The position numbers and the translations under genes are program-made. Below the pieces are notes generated by a model that was given only the letters and a program-made list of their open reading frames with translations, was not told the DNA's origin and did no database searches. 63,826 bases of DNA from Nocardia sp. BSTN01 (lineage in GTDB: Bacteria > Actinomycetota > Actinomycetes > Mycobacteriales > Mycobacteriaceae), in assembly GCF_015354405.1 (NCBI RefSeq), contig NZ_JADKYP010000043.1, positions 1 to 63,826 on the forward strand, read 5' to 3'. The number at the start of each line of letters is the position of its first letter. Within the stretch, counting starts at the first letter, position 1. Positions 1-9,066 of this stretch are shown here, in pieces.

Positions 1-64
1 GCCCGGTGTGAACGGCTGTCGCCGCCCGGATTCAGTGGCGGGCGTCTCATGAGGGACCCCGAGT

Positions 65-93
65 TTGACCCTCTCCTGGCTGATCAGTACCCT
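65..93 (+). promoter_or_regulatory. Putative housekeeping promoter of rpmH-rnpA
   Basis: TTGACC (65-70), a 17-base spacer and TACCCT (88-93) fit an actinobacterial SigA-type promoter. It lies about 180 bases before rpmH, so the transcript would have a long leader. The rest of 1-273 is the right part of the expected dnaA-rpmH gap; I saw no DnaA boxes in it. Confidence 0.45.
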
Positions 94-273
94 CGTACAG
101 TCACCCGTTGACGCGGTGTTGGCTGCCCGCTGCCCGGTCGAATCACCGATCCAGCGGGACCACCACGCAATGGGCGTTGTGCCGATGAAGACCAGTTTTC
201 ATCGCGACCACATACGTTTCACCGAACAGCTTCGGGCGCCGCCTGGCGCCCACCAACTCGAGGAGTGTTGACC

Positions 274-417
274 GTGGCCAAGGGCAAGCGGACGTTCCAG
301 CCGAACAACCGTCGTCGTGCGCGGGTCCACGGCTTCCGCCTCCGGATGCGCACCCGTGCCGGGCGCGCGATCGTGTCGGCGCGCCGTCGCAAGGGCCGCG
401 CTTCTCTGACGGCCTGA
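274..417 (+). CDS. rpmH: 50S ribosomal protein L34
   Basis: This 47-residue, very basic protein is a component of the large ribosomal subunit. The family signature is plain: it opens [20 protein letters not shown] and continues with the conserved [12 protein letters not shown] core and an RRRKGR tail. The length equals that of mycobacterial L34. I chose GTG at 274 because a GAGGAG ribosome-binding site sits at 260-265, eight bases upstream; an in-frame GTG at 265 overlaps that site and is unlikely. It is the first gene of the rpmH-rnpA-yidD-yidC-jag array found beside oriC in most bacteria, so dnaA is expected left of the window on the opposite strand. Confidence 0.97.
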   Translation: MAKGKRTFQPNNRRRARVHGFRLRMRTRAGRAIVSARRRKGRASLTA

Positions 418-502
418 TCGCACGGCATCGGCATCGCCGCCATGCCTGACTCGTCGATCGTCTCGCTGCTTCCGTTCACCCGTTACGTGCTCGGACACTC
501 GG

Positions 503-943
503 GTGTTGCCTGAGCCGTACCGGCTGCATCATCGTGCCGACTTCTCCCGGACGGTGCGACGTGGCCGACGAGTCGGGAGACGGGACATCGTCGTGCATGT
601 GGTGGTGCCGTCGGCATCGGCGGACATGAGATCCGACGATGCCGGGAGGTCCGACGATGCGGCGGCGCGATCGCTCGCACGCTTCGGTGGTCCTCGTTTC
701 GGATTGATCGTCAGCAAGGCGGTGGGCACCGCGGTGGTACGACACCGCGTCGCCCGCCGCCTGCGTCATATCTGCGCCGGGGTCGTCGCCGATCTTCCGG
801 TGGAGGCCGATGTCGTGATCCGCGCCCTCCCCGGTGCCGCGACCGCGACCGCGGCGGAGCTGGATCAGCAATTGCGTTCCGCGCTGCGGAAAATGTCCTT
901 CGATCTCTCCGCCGCGCGGGTGGCTTCGAGTGATGCGTCATGA
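503..943 (+). CDS. rnpA: Ribonuclease P protein component
   Basis: This is the protein subunit of RNase P. It binds the catalytic RNA and helps remove 5' leaders from pre-tRNAs. The 146-residue protein begins MLPEPYRLHHRADFSRTVRRG (GTG start) and carries the family's basic helix VVRHRVARRLRH near residues 73-84; mycobacterial RnpA has the same RHR variant of the usual RNR motif. A roughly 20-residue insert rich in Ala, Asp and Ser (about residues 33-55) separates the first strands and lengthens it compared with typical 115-125-residue members. Its stop overlaps the yidD start as ATGA, indicating translational coupling. Confidence 0.95.
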   Translation: MLPEPYRLHHRADFSRTVRRGRRVGRRDIVVHVVVPSASADMRSDDAGRSDDAAARSLARFGGPRFGLIVSKAVGTAVVRHRVARRLRHICAGVVADLPVEADVVIRALPGAATATAAELDQQLRSALRKMSFDLSAARVASSDAS

Positions 944-1305
944 ACCGCCTGCGCGTGGTGACGCGGCTTCCGGCGAATCTCGTGATCTTTGTGATCGAGC
1001 TGTACCGGACCTACGTCTCCCCCACCCGCATGCCGGTGTGCCGTTTCACCCCGACCTGTAGCGAGTACGCGGTGACGGCTCTGCGTACTCGCGGGCTGTT
1101 CGTCGGTCTCGGATTGACGGCCGTGCGTCTGGCCAAATGTGCGCCCTGGCACCCTGGTGGGTGGGACCCGGTTCCGGAACGGAAACGGGCTGCTGCCGAA
1201 GCGGCTCACGAGACGAGCCGGGCCCATGACGAGGCGGCTGAACACAAGTCTTGTAAAGGGTCGCCGCGCGCGGTGACCGGCGACACGACCGACGGGAGTA
1301 CATAG
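940..1305 (+). CDS. yidD: Membrane protein insertion efficiency factor YidD
   Basis: YidD is a small membrane-associated protein thought to assist YidC-dependent insertion of inner-membrane proteins. The 121-residue product has an amphipathic N-terminus, the diagnostic cysteine cluster [13 protein letters not shown] near residues 31-43, and the following conserved segment with [14 protein letters not shown]. The C-terminal 40 residues are charged and low in complexity, as in other actinobacterial members. The ATG start lies inside the rnpA stop (ATGA), and yidC begins four bases after the yidD stop, so the three are almost certainly co-transcribed. Confidence 0.95.
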   Translation: MNRLRVVTRLPANLVIFVIELYRTYVSPTRMPVCRFTPTCSEYAVTALRTRGLFVGLGLTAVRLAKCAPWHPGGWDPVPERKRAAAEAAHETSRAHDEAAEHKSCKGSPRAVTGDTTDGST

Positions 1306-1309
1306 AGCC

Positions 1310-2461
1310 GTGCTCGACTTCATCTATTACCCGGTGTCCTGGATCCTTTGGTTCTGGCACCGGATCTTCGGGTTCGTCTTCGGACTCGGAGATTTCGACA
1401 AGGGCGCCAGCAATGGGTTCGCCTGGGCGCTGGCAGTGGTGTTCCTGGTGTTCACCCTGCGCTTGGTGCTGTACAAGCCCTTCGTCAAACAGGTGCGCAC
1501 CACGCGGCAGATGCAGGAACTGCAGCCGCAGATCAAGGAACTGCAGCGCAAGTACAAGAACGACCGCCAGAAGATGGCGGTCGAGATGCAGAAGCTGCAG
1601 AAGGAACACGGCTTCAACCCGCTGATGGGCTGTCTGCCGGTGCTGGCTCAGGTGCCGGTGTTCATCGGTCTGTACCACGTGCTGCGGTCGTTCAACCGCA
1701 CCGGTAGTGGTATCGGCCAGCTACACATGACGCCCGAGCAGAACGCGATGACGCCGAACTACGTGTTCAGCGCGCACGATGTGCAGTCGTTCCTGAGCGC
1801 CCGTATCTTCGGTGCGCCGATCTCCGCCGCGATCACCTCCCCCAAGGCGACCCTGGACGCGTACGCGGATTACGGCGGCATCCCGCACGTATGGAATATG
1901 GTCGTCGTCGCGGTTCCGCTGATGATCATCGCCGGCCTCGCGACCCACTTCAACGCCCGCGCCTCGGTGGCACGCCAGAGTGCGGAGGCGGCGGCGAATC
2001 CGCAAGCCGCGCTGATGAACAAGTTGGCGCTGTGGGTCTTCCCGCTCGGTGTCGTCGTCGGTGGCCCCTTCCTGCCCATCGCGATCCTGCTCTACTGGGT
2101 GTCCAACAACATCTGGACCTACGGGCAGCAACATCTGGTGTTCGGGCGCATCGACAAGGAAGAACAGCAGAAGAAGGAAGAGGCGATCGAGCGGAAGGCG
2201 CAGAACGCGCCGAAGCCCGGTGCCAAGCCGACCGCGAAGAAGAAATCCGGCGCCGCCGAGACGTCGGCCGCCGACGCGGACAAGCCCGCGGCCGCGACCA
2301 ACGGCACCGCCGCCGCTACGACTTCGGACTCCACGAGTTCGAGTTCGGCCAAGGCCGGTTCGGCCTCCGGCAAGTCGGGCTCGTCGGGTAAGTCACCAGG
2401 GCCCGGTAATCGCAAGCGATCCGGCAACAGAGGTCGAGCGAATCAGAAGCGACGTCGCTAG
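1310..2461 (+). CDS. yidC: Membrane protein insertase YidC
   Basis: YidC inserts and folds membrane proteins, alone or with SecYEG. The 383-residue product has the Gram-positive-type five-helix core: a first segment at residues 1-30, a coiled-coil basic hairpin near 60-100 ([20 protein letters not shown]), the conserved [20 protein letters not shown] segment near 103-122, and further helices around 195-275 ending with the [13 protein letters not shown] motif. The last 100 residues are a Lys/Ala/Ser-rich cytoplasmic tail, typical of actinobacterial YidC and possibly ribosome-contacting. GTG start at 1310. Confidence 0.96.
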   Translation: MLDFIYYPVSWILWFWHRIFGFVFGLGDFDKGASNGFAWALAVVFLVFTLRLVLYKPFVKQVRTTRQMQELQPQIKELQRKYKNDRQKMAVEMQKLQKEHGFNPLMGCLPVLAQVPVFIGLYHVLRSFNRTGSGIGQLHMTPEQNAMTPNYVFSAHDVQSFLSARIFGAPISAAITSPKATLDAYADYGGIPHVWNMVVVAVPLMIIAGLATHFNARASVARQSAEAAANPQAALMNKLALWVFPLGVVVGGPFLPIAILLYWVSNNIWTYGQQHLVFGRIDKEEQQKKEEAIERKAQNAPKPGAKPTAKKKSGAAETSAADADKPAAATNGTAAATTSDSTSSSSAKAGSASGKSGSSGKSPGPGNRKRSGNRGRANQKRRR

Positions 2462-2504
2462 CGGATCCGATACGACGGATGATTCAGATTGAAGGAAACG
2501 ACAT

Positions 2505-3077
2505 ATGACTGTTGAGACCGATGGAGGGGACGCCACTGTGGCCCTCGGTGTGCAGGATGATGCGGCGGCGGTGGACGACCGCGACGAGGCGACCGAACCG
2601 GATCCGACCGATGCCGAAGAGGCGTTGATCGAAGAGGGTGAGATCGCGGGCGACTATCTGGAGCAACTGCTGGACGTTCTCGACTTCGACGGCGATATCG
2701 ATCTGGATGTCGAGGGCGACCGGGCGGTCGTAAGCATCGACGGCGGGCGGGATCTGTCGAAGCTCGTCGGTCGGCGCGGTGAGGTTCTGGACGCGCTGCA
2801 GGAATTGACCCGGCTGGCCGTGCAGCAGGCGACCGGTGTGCGCAGCCGCCTGATGCTCGACGTGGCCGGGTGGCGGGCCAAGCGTCGCGAGGAGCTGAGC
2901 GCGCTCGGAACCGATGCGGCGCGGCGCGTGGCGGAATCGGGTAAGCCCGAATCGCTGGCGGCGATGACTCCGTTCGAGCGCAAGATCGTTCACGATGCCG
3001 TGGCGGCCGTGGACGGTGTCGCGAGTGAGAGTGAAGGTGTCGAGCCCAACCGGCACGTGGTTGTGATCCCGGCCTGA
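2505..3077 (+). CDS. jag: KH/R3H-domain RNA-binding protein Jag
   Basis: This belongs to the Jag/SpoIIIJ-associated family (KhpB-like), RNA-binding proteins encoded beside yidC and linked to cell-envelope control in Gram-positives. The 190-residue protein has an acidic N-terminus (1-45), a KH-II-like domain with the loop DLSKLVGRRGEVLDALQELT (about 82-103), and a C-terminal R3H domain with ESLAAMTPFERKIVHDAV. A GGAAGG-like site precedes the ATG, and the gap to yidC is 43 bases. A strong terminator hairpin follows at 3096-3130, so the rpmH-to-jag unit probably ends here. Confidence 0.92.
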   Translation: MTVETDGGDATVALGVQDDAAAVDDRDEATEPDPTDAEEALIEEGEIAGDYLEQLLDVLDFDGDIDLDVEGDRAVVSIDGGRDLSKLVGRRGEVLDALQELTRLAVQQATGVRSRLMLDVAGWRAKRREELSALGTDAARRVAESGKPESLAAMTPFERKIVHDAVAAVDGVASESEGVEPNRHVVVIPA

Positions 3078-3095
3078 GAATGTCGAATGGGTAAG

Positions 3096-3130
3096 GTAGG
3101 GCCCCCGGTTCATCGGACCGGGGGCCCTAC
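3096..3130 (+). terminator. Intrinsic terminator after jag
   Basis: Perfect 14-bp inverted repeat GTAGGGCCCCCGGT / ACCGGGGGCCCTAC with a 7-base loop, followed by TCTTTGTGTT. It separates the jag operon from rsmG-parA-parB. Confidence 0.85.
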
Positions 3131-3192
3131 TCTTTGTGTTGAGTGGCCTCTATGTGTTTAGTGGCGTTGATGGATTTCGACGGTCCGGAAGG

Positions 3193-3939
3193 ATGTTTCA
3201 CGTGGAACGAGGCGCGGGTGCCACACCTCAGCACTCCCCCGGCGGTGACTCCGTCGATCTGACGCCGCCCGCGGTGGCGGCCGAGGTATTCGGCGATCGT
3301 CTTCCGCTGGCCGAGCAGTACTGCGCCGCGCTGGCGACCGCGGGCGTCGAACGCGGTCTGATCGGACCGCGAGAGGTGCCGCGACTCTGGGATCGCCACA
3401 TCCTCAACTGTGCGGTGCTGGGTGAGTTGATTCCCCTCGGGGCCTCCGTTGTCGATATCGGTAGCGGCGCCGGACTTCCCGGAATTCCACTCGGCATCGC
3501 GCGTCCGGATCTGCGCATCACACTCGTCGAGCCGTTGCTGCGGCGCACCAAGTTCCTGGCGGAGTTCGTCGAATCGGCGGGTCTCGAGATCACCGTGGTC
3601 CGCGGTCGTGCCGAACAGCCGGACGTCCGGAAGGAAGCGGGCGGCGCGGATTACGTGACTTCTCGTGCGGTCGCTCCCCTCGGCAAATTGGCGAAGTGGT
3701 CCCTGCCGCTGATTCACGAGCACGGCCATATGTTGGCGCTCAAGGGATCCAGCGTCGCCGAGGAGCTCGAGCGCGATCGGGTGGAATTGGCGCGCGCCGG
3801 CGCCGGCCACGCGACGATCCTCGAATGCGGCGTCGGCATCGTGACGCCCCCGACCGTGGTGCTCAGCGTGGAGCGTGTCCCGCGCGCGGAGAAGCGGGCG
3901 AACAAGGAAGCGAATCGACGCGCCCGAGGCGCACAGTAA
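3193..3939 (+). CDS. rsmG: 16S rRNA (guanine(527)-N7)-methyltransferase RsmG
   Basis: RsmG (GidB) uses S-adenosylmethionine to methylate N7 of G527 in 16S rRNA; loss causes low-level streptomycin resistance in many bacteria. The product is 248 residues from the chosen ATG at 3193. The SAM-binding motif [17 protein letters not shown] lies near residues 93-109, followed by [25 protein letters not shown] is a further conserved block. A longer frame opens at 3136, but homologous sequence starts after the parS-like bases that encode the MFHVER N-terminus. The C-terminal tail is basic. It precedes parA as in nearly all actinobacteria. Confidence 0.95.
   Translation: MFHVERGAGATPQHSPGGDSVDLTPPAVAAEVFGDRLPLAEQYCAALATAGVERGLIGPREVPRLWDRHILNCAVLGELIPLGASVVDIGSGAGLPGIPLGIARPDLRITLVEPLLRRTKFLAEFVESAGLEITVVRGRAEQPDVRKEAGGADYVTSRAVAPLGKLAKWSLPLIHEHGHMLALKGSSVAEELERDRVELARAGAGHATILECGVGIVTPPTVVLSVERVPRAEKRANKEANRRARGAQ
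3194..3209. promoter_or_regulatory. parS-like ParB-binding site 1 (inside rsmG start)
   Basis: TGTTTCACGTGGAACG differs from the canonical parS palindrome TGTTTCACGTGAAACA at two positions. It forms codons 1-6 of rsmG. Confidence 0.6.
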
Positions 3940-3944
3940 CTTTC

Positions 3945-3964
3945 GTTGTTTCATGTGAAACAAC
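3945..3964. promoter_or_regulatory. parS-like ParB-binding site 2 (rsmG-parA gap)
   Basis: GTTGTTTCATGTGAAACAAC lies just after the rsmG stop. Its 16-base core differs from canonical parS by one central base, and the flanks extend the palindrome. The rest of the 253-base gap to parA shows no gene. Confidence 0.75.
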
Positions 3965-4192
3965 GCCCAGCGAAGCCGCATGCGACGCTCGCGACGAGTC
4001 ATTCCGCGCGTGTCGCATAGTGATTGCCGCGGTTCAACTTCCGTATTCTGGCCGGTGCTGGCAAGCTAGTTGTCGTCGAGCGTGAGCGCGCGGTTTCGCG
4101 GTTCCCGGCAGCTCCGCGTTCTGCTTGTTCGAGCCATGCGGCGCCGGTGCTGCCTGGGCACGTGTCTGAAGTTCTCGGGGTTAGGAGCCTGT

Positions 4193-5248
4193 ATGTCGAA
4201 CCGTCCGGCGAATGTTTCACGGGAAACAACGTCCCGGGTGCCCGGAATGCTGGACAGCGGGGGCCTCGAGGGAGATGAATTCGCCAAGACCGCATTCGGA
4301 AATATCTCCGCCGCCGAAACCCCCATCGCCGCCGAGGCGCATCGCGCCAGCCAGGTCCTGCACCCCGGCTCGCTCAACCTCCCCAAGCCTCGCGAGCAAC
4401 GCATCATCACCATCGCCAATCAGAAGGGCGGCGTCGGTAAGACGACGACGGCCGTGAATCTCGCTGCGGCGCTGGCGCTGCAGGGAATGACGGTGCTCGT
4501 CATCGATCTCGACCCGCAAGGCAATGCCAGCACCGCGCTCGGCGTGGAGCACCACTCCGGTGTGCCGTCGAGCTACGAGCTGCTGATCGGTGAGATCTCG
4601 GTGCAGGACGCGATCCAGCGCAGCCCGCACAACGAACGGCTGCTGTGCATTCCCGCGACGATCGATCTCGCGGGCGCCGAAATCGAATTGGTTTCCATGG
4701 TCGCCCGTGAGGGCCGATTGAAAGCCGCCATCCAAGAGGCCAACCTGGCGGGCTACGACATCGACTACGTCATGATCGACTGCCCGCCTTCTCTCGGCCT
4801 GCTGACCGTCAACGCGATGGTGGCGGCCAAGGAAGTGATGATCCCGATCCAGTGTGAGTACTACGCGCTGGAGGGCGTCGGCCAGCTGCTGCGCAATATC
4901 GGTCTGGTGCAGGCACATCTGAATCCGGAGCTGCACGTCTCGACCGTCGTCCTCACCATGTACGACGGCCGGACCAAACTCGCCGACCAGGTTGCCGAAG
5001 AAGTTCGCGGCCACTTCGGTGACGCGGTGCTGCGCTCGGTGATTCCGCGCAGCGTCAAGGTTTCCGAGGCGCCCGGCTACGGCATGACCGTGCTCGATTA
5101 CGATCCTGGTTCCCGCGGCGCGATGAGCTATCTCGACGCGGGGCGGGAGATCGCGGCCCGCTCGGCCGTCGTCCAGAGCCGAGCGACGCCGGGCCGAGAA
5201 GGCACTGCGGTCGGTACGGCTGGTGCAGCACAGGAAAGGGGTCGATAG
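4193..5248 (+). CDS. parA: Chromosome-partitioning ATPase ParA
   Basis: ParA is the Walker-type ATPase that moves ParB-parS complexes and segregates the origin. The 351-residue protein has an N-terminal extension of about 70 residues, then [21 protein letters not shown] with the deviant Walker A (KGGVGKT), the switch region [12 protein letters not shown] and [16 protein letters not shown]. The chosen ATG at 4193 has TTAGGAG six bases upstream; the frame is open further back to 4070 but without a comparable site. Codons for NVSRETT at the N-terminus are themselves a parS-like sequence. parB follows four bases after the stop. Confidence 0.96.
   Translation: MSNRPANVSRETTSRVPGMLDSGGLEGDEFAKTAFGNISAAETPIAAEAHRASQVLHPGSLNLPKPREQRIITIANQKGGVGKTTTAVNLAAALALQGMTVLVIDLDPQGNASTALGVEHHSGVPSSYELLIGEISVQDAIQRSPHNERLLCIPATIDLAGAEIELVSMVAREGRLKAAIQEANLAGYDIDYVMIDCPPSLGLLTVNAMVAAKEVMIPIQCEYYALEGVGQLLRNIGLVQAHLNPELHVSTVVLTMYDGRTKLADQVAEEVRGHFGDAVLRSVIPRSVKVSEAPGYGMTVLDYDPGSRGAMSYLDAGREIAARSAVVQSRATPGREGTAVGTAGAAQERGR
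4213..4228. promoter_or_regulatory. parS-like ParB-binding site 3 (inside parA)
   Basis: TGTTTCACGGGAAACA has one mismatch to canonical parS. It encodes part of the VSRET stretch at the ParA N-terminus. Confidence 0.72.
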
Positions 5249-5252
5249 GCCG

Positions 5253-6254
5253 ATGAGTCAGGCGAAGAAGGGTGGCTTGGGGCGCGGGCTAGCCGCGTTG
5301 ATTCCGACCGGTCCTGCCGATGTGCAGGGACTCGGAAGTGCGGCAGCCAATGCGGTGATCGGACTCGATCCGATCGGCCCGCATCCCGCGTCGGCCTATC
5401 TGCATCGGGTTCCCGATGCGGCCGAGGAGTCGGGCGCCGGTGCGGTATATCGGGAGATTCCGCCGGATCAGATCGAGCGCAATCCGAAGCAGCCGCGGCA
5501 GGTCTTCGAAGAGGATGCGCTCGCCGAACTCGTCCATTCGGTGCGGGAATTCGGCCTGATGCAGCCGATCGTGGTGCGGGTGCTGGAGTCCTCCCCCACT
5601 CCGCGCTATCAGCTGGTGATGGGTGAACGGCGATGGCGAGCCTGCCAGGAAGCCGGCCTGGAGACCATCCCGGCGATCGTGCGCGAGACCACCGACGACG
5701 CCATGCTGCGCGATGCGCTGTTGGAGAATATCCACCGCGTGCAGCTGAATCCGCTCGAAGAAGCGGCGGCCTATCAGCAGCTGCTGGAGGAATTCGGCGT
5801 CACCCACGAGGAATTGGCGAACCGAATCGGCCGATCCCGACCAGTCGTCACGAATATGATTCGCCTGTTGAAGTTGCCGATTCCGGTGCAGCGACGGGTC
5901 GCGGCCGGCGTGCTGTCCGCCGGACATGCTCGCGCCCTGCTCGGGTTGGAAGCGGGCGCCGAGGCGCAGGAGCGGTTGGCCGAACGCATCGTCGCCGAGG
6001 GGTTGTCGGTTCGTGCGACCGAGGAGGCCGTCACTCTCGCGAACCGCTATCCCGAAGACGAAGTGAAGCCGACGCCCAAGCGGAGGCAGATCTACGCACC
6101 GGGGTTGGACAAGGTCGCCGAGCGATTGGCCAATTCGTTCGACACCAGGGTGACGGTGAGTATGGGCAAGAAGAAGGGCAAGATCGTTGTCGAGTTCGGT
6201 TCGGTCGACGATCTGGAGCGCATCGTCGGGCTGATGGAGCAACAACAGCTCTGA
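5253..6254 (+). CDS. parB: Chromosome-partitioning protein ParB
   Basis: ParB is the CTPase clamp that loads at parS and spreads on DNA. The 333-residue protein opens [20 protein letters not shown], a ParA-stimulating N-terminal motif. The ParB/Srx domain follows (about 65-165) with NPKQPRQVF, the CTP-binding stretch [13 protein letters not shown] and [21 protein letters not shown] helix-turn-helix comes next ([18 protein letters not shown]), then a C-terminal dimerisation domain ending [16 protein letters not shown] chose ATG at 5253 over an in-frame ATG at 5223 because the GLGRGL start is conserved and AGGAAAGGGG lies upstream. Confidence 0.96.
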   Translation: MSQAKKGGLGRGLAALIPTGPADVQGLGSAAANAVIGLDPIGPHPASAYLHRVPDAAEESGAGAVYREIPPDQIERNPKQPRQVFEEDALAELVHSVREFGLMQPIVVRVLESSPTPRYQLVMGERRWRACQEAGLETIPAIVRETTDDAMLRDALLENIHRVQLNPLEEAAAYQQLLEEFGVTHEELANRIGRSRPVVTNMIRLLKLPIPVQRRVAAGVLSAGHARALLGLEAGAEAQERLAERIVAEGLSVRATEEAVTLANRYPEDEVKPTPKRRQIYAPGLDKVAERLANSFDTRVTVSMGKKKGKIVVEFGSVDDLERIVGLMEQQQL

Positions 6255-6446
6255 CGAGACAGACCCCTGGGGTTCGGCGAGAAACGTCACTGTGACACCG
6301 CTGTTTTTCGCGCCGATCCGAATGTGCCGCGATCGATAAGGGATGGGAAATGAGGCGTTCGCTTTGATCGCATATTCTTGCTGGCGAGAAGATGTTGATG
6401 CGGCGTGAGCATAGATGAATCGGAAAGCTGGAGGCTGAGCAGAGCG

Positions 6447-7187
6447 GTGTCGACCAGCGTGACCGCACTAACCCTCGGCGGACTGGACAAACTTCCGGCA
6501 CATGCGCGTCGATGCGTGTTCTGGGAGATCGACCCGGCCGTGGCGGCAGATTCCCGTGAATTCAGCGACCCCGTCTTCGAAAAAGAGGCGTGGTTGTCGA
6601 CGGTGATGCTCGAATGGGGATCCTGCGGGCAGATCGCCATGGTCGACGGTCAGCCGGCCGGATGTGCGCTGTATTCGCCGCCGAGTGTGGTGCCGCGCGC
6701 GGCATTGTTCCCCACCTCCCCGGTGAGCCCGGACGCGGTCCTGCTGACCACGCTGCGGGCCGAACCGCCGCACAACGATGGAGACATTGCCCATCGGCTG
6801 ATTCAGGCCGTCGTCGGCGATCTGATCCGTCGAGGTGTGCGAGCGATCGAGGCCTTCGGGATTCGCACCGATCCGGCCGCGACCGCGCTGCCGGCCCGCG
6901 GAGTGCGGTCCATGTTCTTCATGGAGCGCATCGACTCGCCGGGCCACGGTATCGCCTCCGCCCCCCGGCAGAAGGCAAACAGCGCCTGCTCGCCCGAAAG
7001 CTGCATGATCGATGCGGACTTCCTCGAGGACGTCGGATTCTCGGTGGTGGCACAACATCATCGGTTCCCGCGGCTGCGCCTGGAACTCGACAGCGATCAT
7101 CTGTGGAAGGAAGACGTCGAACGCGCTCTGGACCAGCTGCTGGCCGCCGCCGCCATGCAGGCGCAGCCGGGCGTTCCCTGCCACTGA
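6447..7187 (+). CDS. GNAT-like acetyltransferase (Rv3916c-type)
   Basis: In mycobacteria the same slot between parB and cwlM holds a conserved protein of this type (Rv3916c), so position supports orthology. The product looks like a diverged GNAT fold: LDKLPAHARRCVFWEID at the start, a central GQIAMVDGQPAGCALYSPPSVVPRA strand pair, then DIAHRLIQAVVGDLIRRGVRAIEAFG resembling the acetyl-CoA-binding helix. The substrate is unknown. The cysteine-containing segment CSPESCMIDADFLEDVGF is conserved-looking. I prefer GTG at 6447 (GGAGG at 6430-6434); GTG at 6405 would add 14 residues. It converges on cwlM across a strong terminator. Confidence 0.75.
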   Translation: MSTSVTALTLGGLDKLPAHARRCVFWEIDPAVAADSREFSDPVFEKEAWLSTVMLEWGSCGQIAMVDGQPAGCALYSPPSVVPRAALFPTSPVSPDAVLLTTLRAEPPHNDGDIAHRLIQAVVGDLIRRGVRAIEAFGIRTDPAATALPARGVRSMFFMERIDSPGHGIASAPRQKANSACSPESCMIDADFLEDVGFSVVAQHHRFPRLRLELDSDHLWKEDVERALDQLLAAAAMQAQPGVPCH

Positions 7188-7195
7188 CGCGCAAG

Positions 7196-7236
7196 AGGAA
7201 GGCGCCCCCGGAATCGAATTCCGGGGGCGCCTTCCT
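7196..7236. terminator. Bidirectional terminator between convergent genes
   Basis: A 19-bp perfect inverted repeat (AGGAAGGCGCCCCCGGAAT and its complement) has a 3-base loop. It sits in the 63-base gap between the acetyltransferase-like gene and cwlM, which converge here. Confidence 0.9.
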
Positions 7237-7250
7237 GAGATAGTCGGGAA

Positions 7251-8447
7251 CTACATCCGATCGGCTGCGGCCAATTCCTCGGCCAACAGTTCGGCGAACG
7301 TATAAGTGCCGGTGGGCTGATCGTCCTGGCCGAGCAGATACAGCCGCTTGACCGAAATCAGAATGGCCTCCGCGATCACATCGCGCATCCGGGGATTGGT
7401 CAATACCGAGGCGTCGTAATCATTTGTCAGGTATCCGATATCGACCTGGACGGTCGGCATCTTCGTCAGTCGCAGCAGGTCCCAGGTGCGGGCGTGGGTG
7501 CGGCAGTCCTGCAACGAGGTTCGCGCCACGATCTCGCGCTGGATGAATCCCGCCAGCACCTGCCCGATCATCGACACCGAACCGTGCGAATTCCCGAAAT
7601 GGAAACTGGCCACACCGCCCGCGGACGAACTGAGATTCGCCGCACACCGCAGCGAGATCATCAGATCCGCATCGAAGGTGTTCGAGGTCTCGGCGCGTTC
7701 GGCGTCGGTCGGGTTGGCGCCCCACGGGCGGGACAGGAACGTCTCCATACCGGTGGCGGCCATCCGGCCCTCCAGGCGGCTCGCCAGATCCCAGAGGATC
7801 TCCGACTCGTACACGTCGCCGAATTCCGTCGGCACGGCCAAACCCTTGTCCTCGCCGCCCATTCCGGGGTCGATGACGATGCGCTTCCCGGTCAGCTGCG
7901 GGCCGGCCCGGTGGACGACCTCCTCCTCGGCGATGCGATGCGGGTTCCCGCCGGTGACCCGCGCGCCGAGCAACTCCAGCGAACGCAGGGTGTCCGGACC
8001 GCAGATGCCGTCGGCGGACAGCCCGATCTCACGCTGGAAGGCGGTGAGCGCATCGTGGGTGTGCGGGCCGAAATAGCCGTCGATGCGATGGACGTAGAAG
8101 CCCAGATCCTGCAGGCGGCGTTGCAGGGTGGCGACGTCGTCGCCGTACAGCGGCGCCGAGAGCTGATAGATCAGGGTGCGGGCGCCGAGGCGATAGGAGG
8201 CCTCCTTCAGCGCACGATAGGTGGCGGGCCCGACGACGCCGTCGACCAACAGGCCGCGCTGCTGCTGGAAAGCACGTACGGCCGAATCGAGTTCACGATC
8301 GAAGGCGGCGTCGGAGTCCTTCCAGTACTCCCCCTGCCCACCGGACCGGTCGGTCCCGTGCGGGTGTGGATGGAATCCGAGACTTGCCAGGGTGCTCCGG
8401 ACCTCAGCGACGGCTGGACCAGTATCGCCGTGACGAAGTCGGTGCAT
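7251..8447 (-). CDS. cwlM: CwlM-type peptidoglycan regulator (amidase_3 fold)
   Basis: CwlM of mycobacteria is an essential cytoplasmic PknB substrate that stimulates MurA, the first enzyme of peptidoglycan synthesis. The 398-residue protein has no signal peptide, two peptidoglycan_binding_1 repeats (about 8-80 and 95-160) and an N-acetylmuramoyl-L-alanine amidase-like domain (about 188-370). The amidase motifs are changed: DPGMGG at 193-198 instead of DPGHGG, SLRCAAN at 265-271 instead of SIHANA, and VDIGYLTN at 335-342 instead of a Glu-containing motif, so three zinc ligands are missing. This supports a regulatory, non-catalytic role. Start chosen at ATG 8447 with GGAAAGGG upstream. Confidence 0.9.
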   Translation of the reverse strand: MHRLRHGDTGPAVAEVRSTLASLGFHPHPHGTDRSGGQGEYWKDSDAAFDRELDSAVRAFQQQRGLLVDGVVGPATYRALKEASYRLGARTLIYQLSAPLYGDDVATLQRRLQDLGFYVHRIDGYFGPHTHDALTAFQREIGLSADGICGPDTLRSLELLGARVTGGNPHRIAEEEVVHRAGPQLTGKRIVIDPGMGGEDKGLAVPTEFGDVYESEILWDLASRLEGRMAATGMETFLSRPWGANPTDAERAETSNTFDADLMISLRCAANLSSSAGGVASFHFGNSHGSVSMIGQVLAGFIQREIVARTSLQDCRTHARTWDLLRLTKMPTVQVDIGYLTNDYDASVLTNPRMRDVIAEAILISVKRLYLLGQDDQPTGTYTFAELLAEELAAADRM

Positions 8448-8682
8448 GCGTGAGAGCCCTTTCCTTCCGCCAACCCGGGTACCCACTTGTGCGATGGCAC
8501 ACACCCTCGCACGACCGGAGCGTCGGTCGATTGTCTCAGACCCGAGCCGTATTTCGGCAATTCTCCGGGTGCCGAAATAGTACACAGCCATCGGGTCCCG
8601 GAGTGCCTCCTGGTGAAACCGCATCGGGGCCCCGGGCGGGCACGCTCGCGACGTACCCTGACCCGGGGCCTCGACCGGAGAA

Positions 8683-9012
8683 CTAGATGATGCCCTCGAG
8701 TTCGCGCAGCAGCGCGGCCTTACCCTTGGCGCCCACGATGCGCTTGGCTTCCTTACCGCCGGAGAACAGGATCATCGTCGGCAGAGCCATCACACCGTAG
8801 TCACGGGAGCTGGTGGGGTTGGCGTCGGCATCGACCTTCGCCACGGTGAGCTTGTCGCCGTGTGCCGCGGCGATCTCCTCCAGCACCGGGGCGACCATCT
8901 TGCACGGACCGCACCAGGAGGCCCAGAAGTCGACGAGTACCGGCTTGTCGCTGCCGAGCACATCCTGTTCGAAGGTGGCGTCGGTGACGGTCTTGGTGGC
9001 TGTTTCGGACAT
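8683..9012 (-). CDS. trxA: Thioredoxin
   Basis: This small redox protein reduces disulfides in cytoplasmic targets such as ribonucleotide reductase. It has 109 residues, a single thioredoxin fold, the active-site motif WASWCGPCK with Cys34 and Cys37, and the conserved cis-proline segment ALPTMILF. It lies 54 bases downstream of trxB on the same strand, so electrons pass NADPH to TrxB to TrxA from one operon. In Mycobacterium tuberculosis the equivalent pair is trxB2-trxC. About 235 bases without a gene separate it from cwlM downstream. Confidence 0.97.
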   Translation of the reverse strand: MSETATKTVTDATFEQDVLGSDKPVLVDFWASWCGPCKMVAPVLEEIAAAHGDKLTVAKVDADANPTSSRDYGVMALPTMILFSGGKEAKRIVGAKGKAALLRELEGII

Positions 9013-9066
9013 GGCGGAACTCCTAGCGATGTGCGGTGACGCGATATTCGAGAGCTTCGGGGCGGA

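Noticed and set aside
1-273. oriC or DnaA boxes at the left edge
   Set aside because: No TTGTCCACA-like box is seen here; oriC is expected further left, beyond dnaA.
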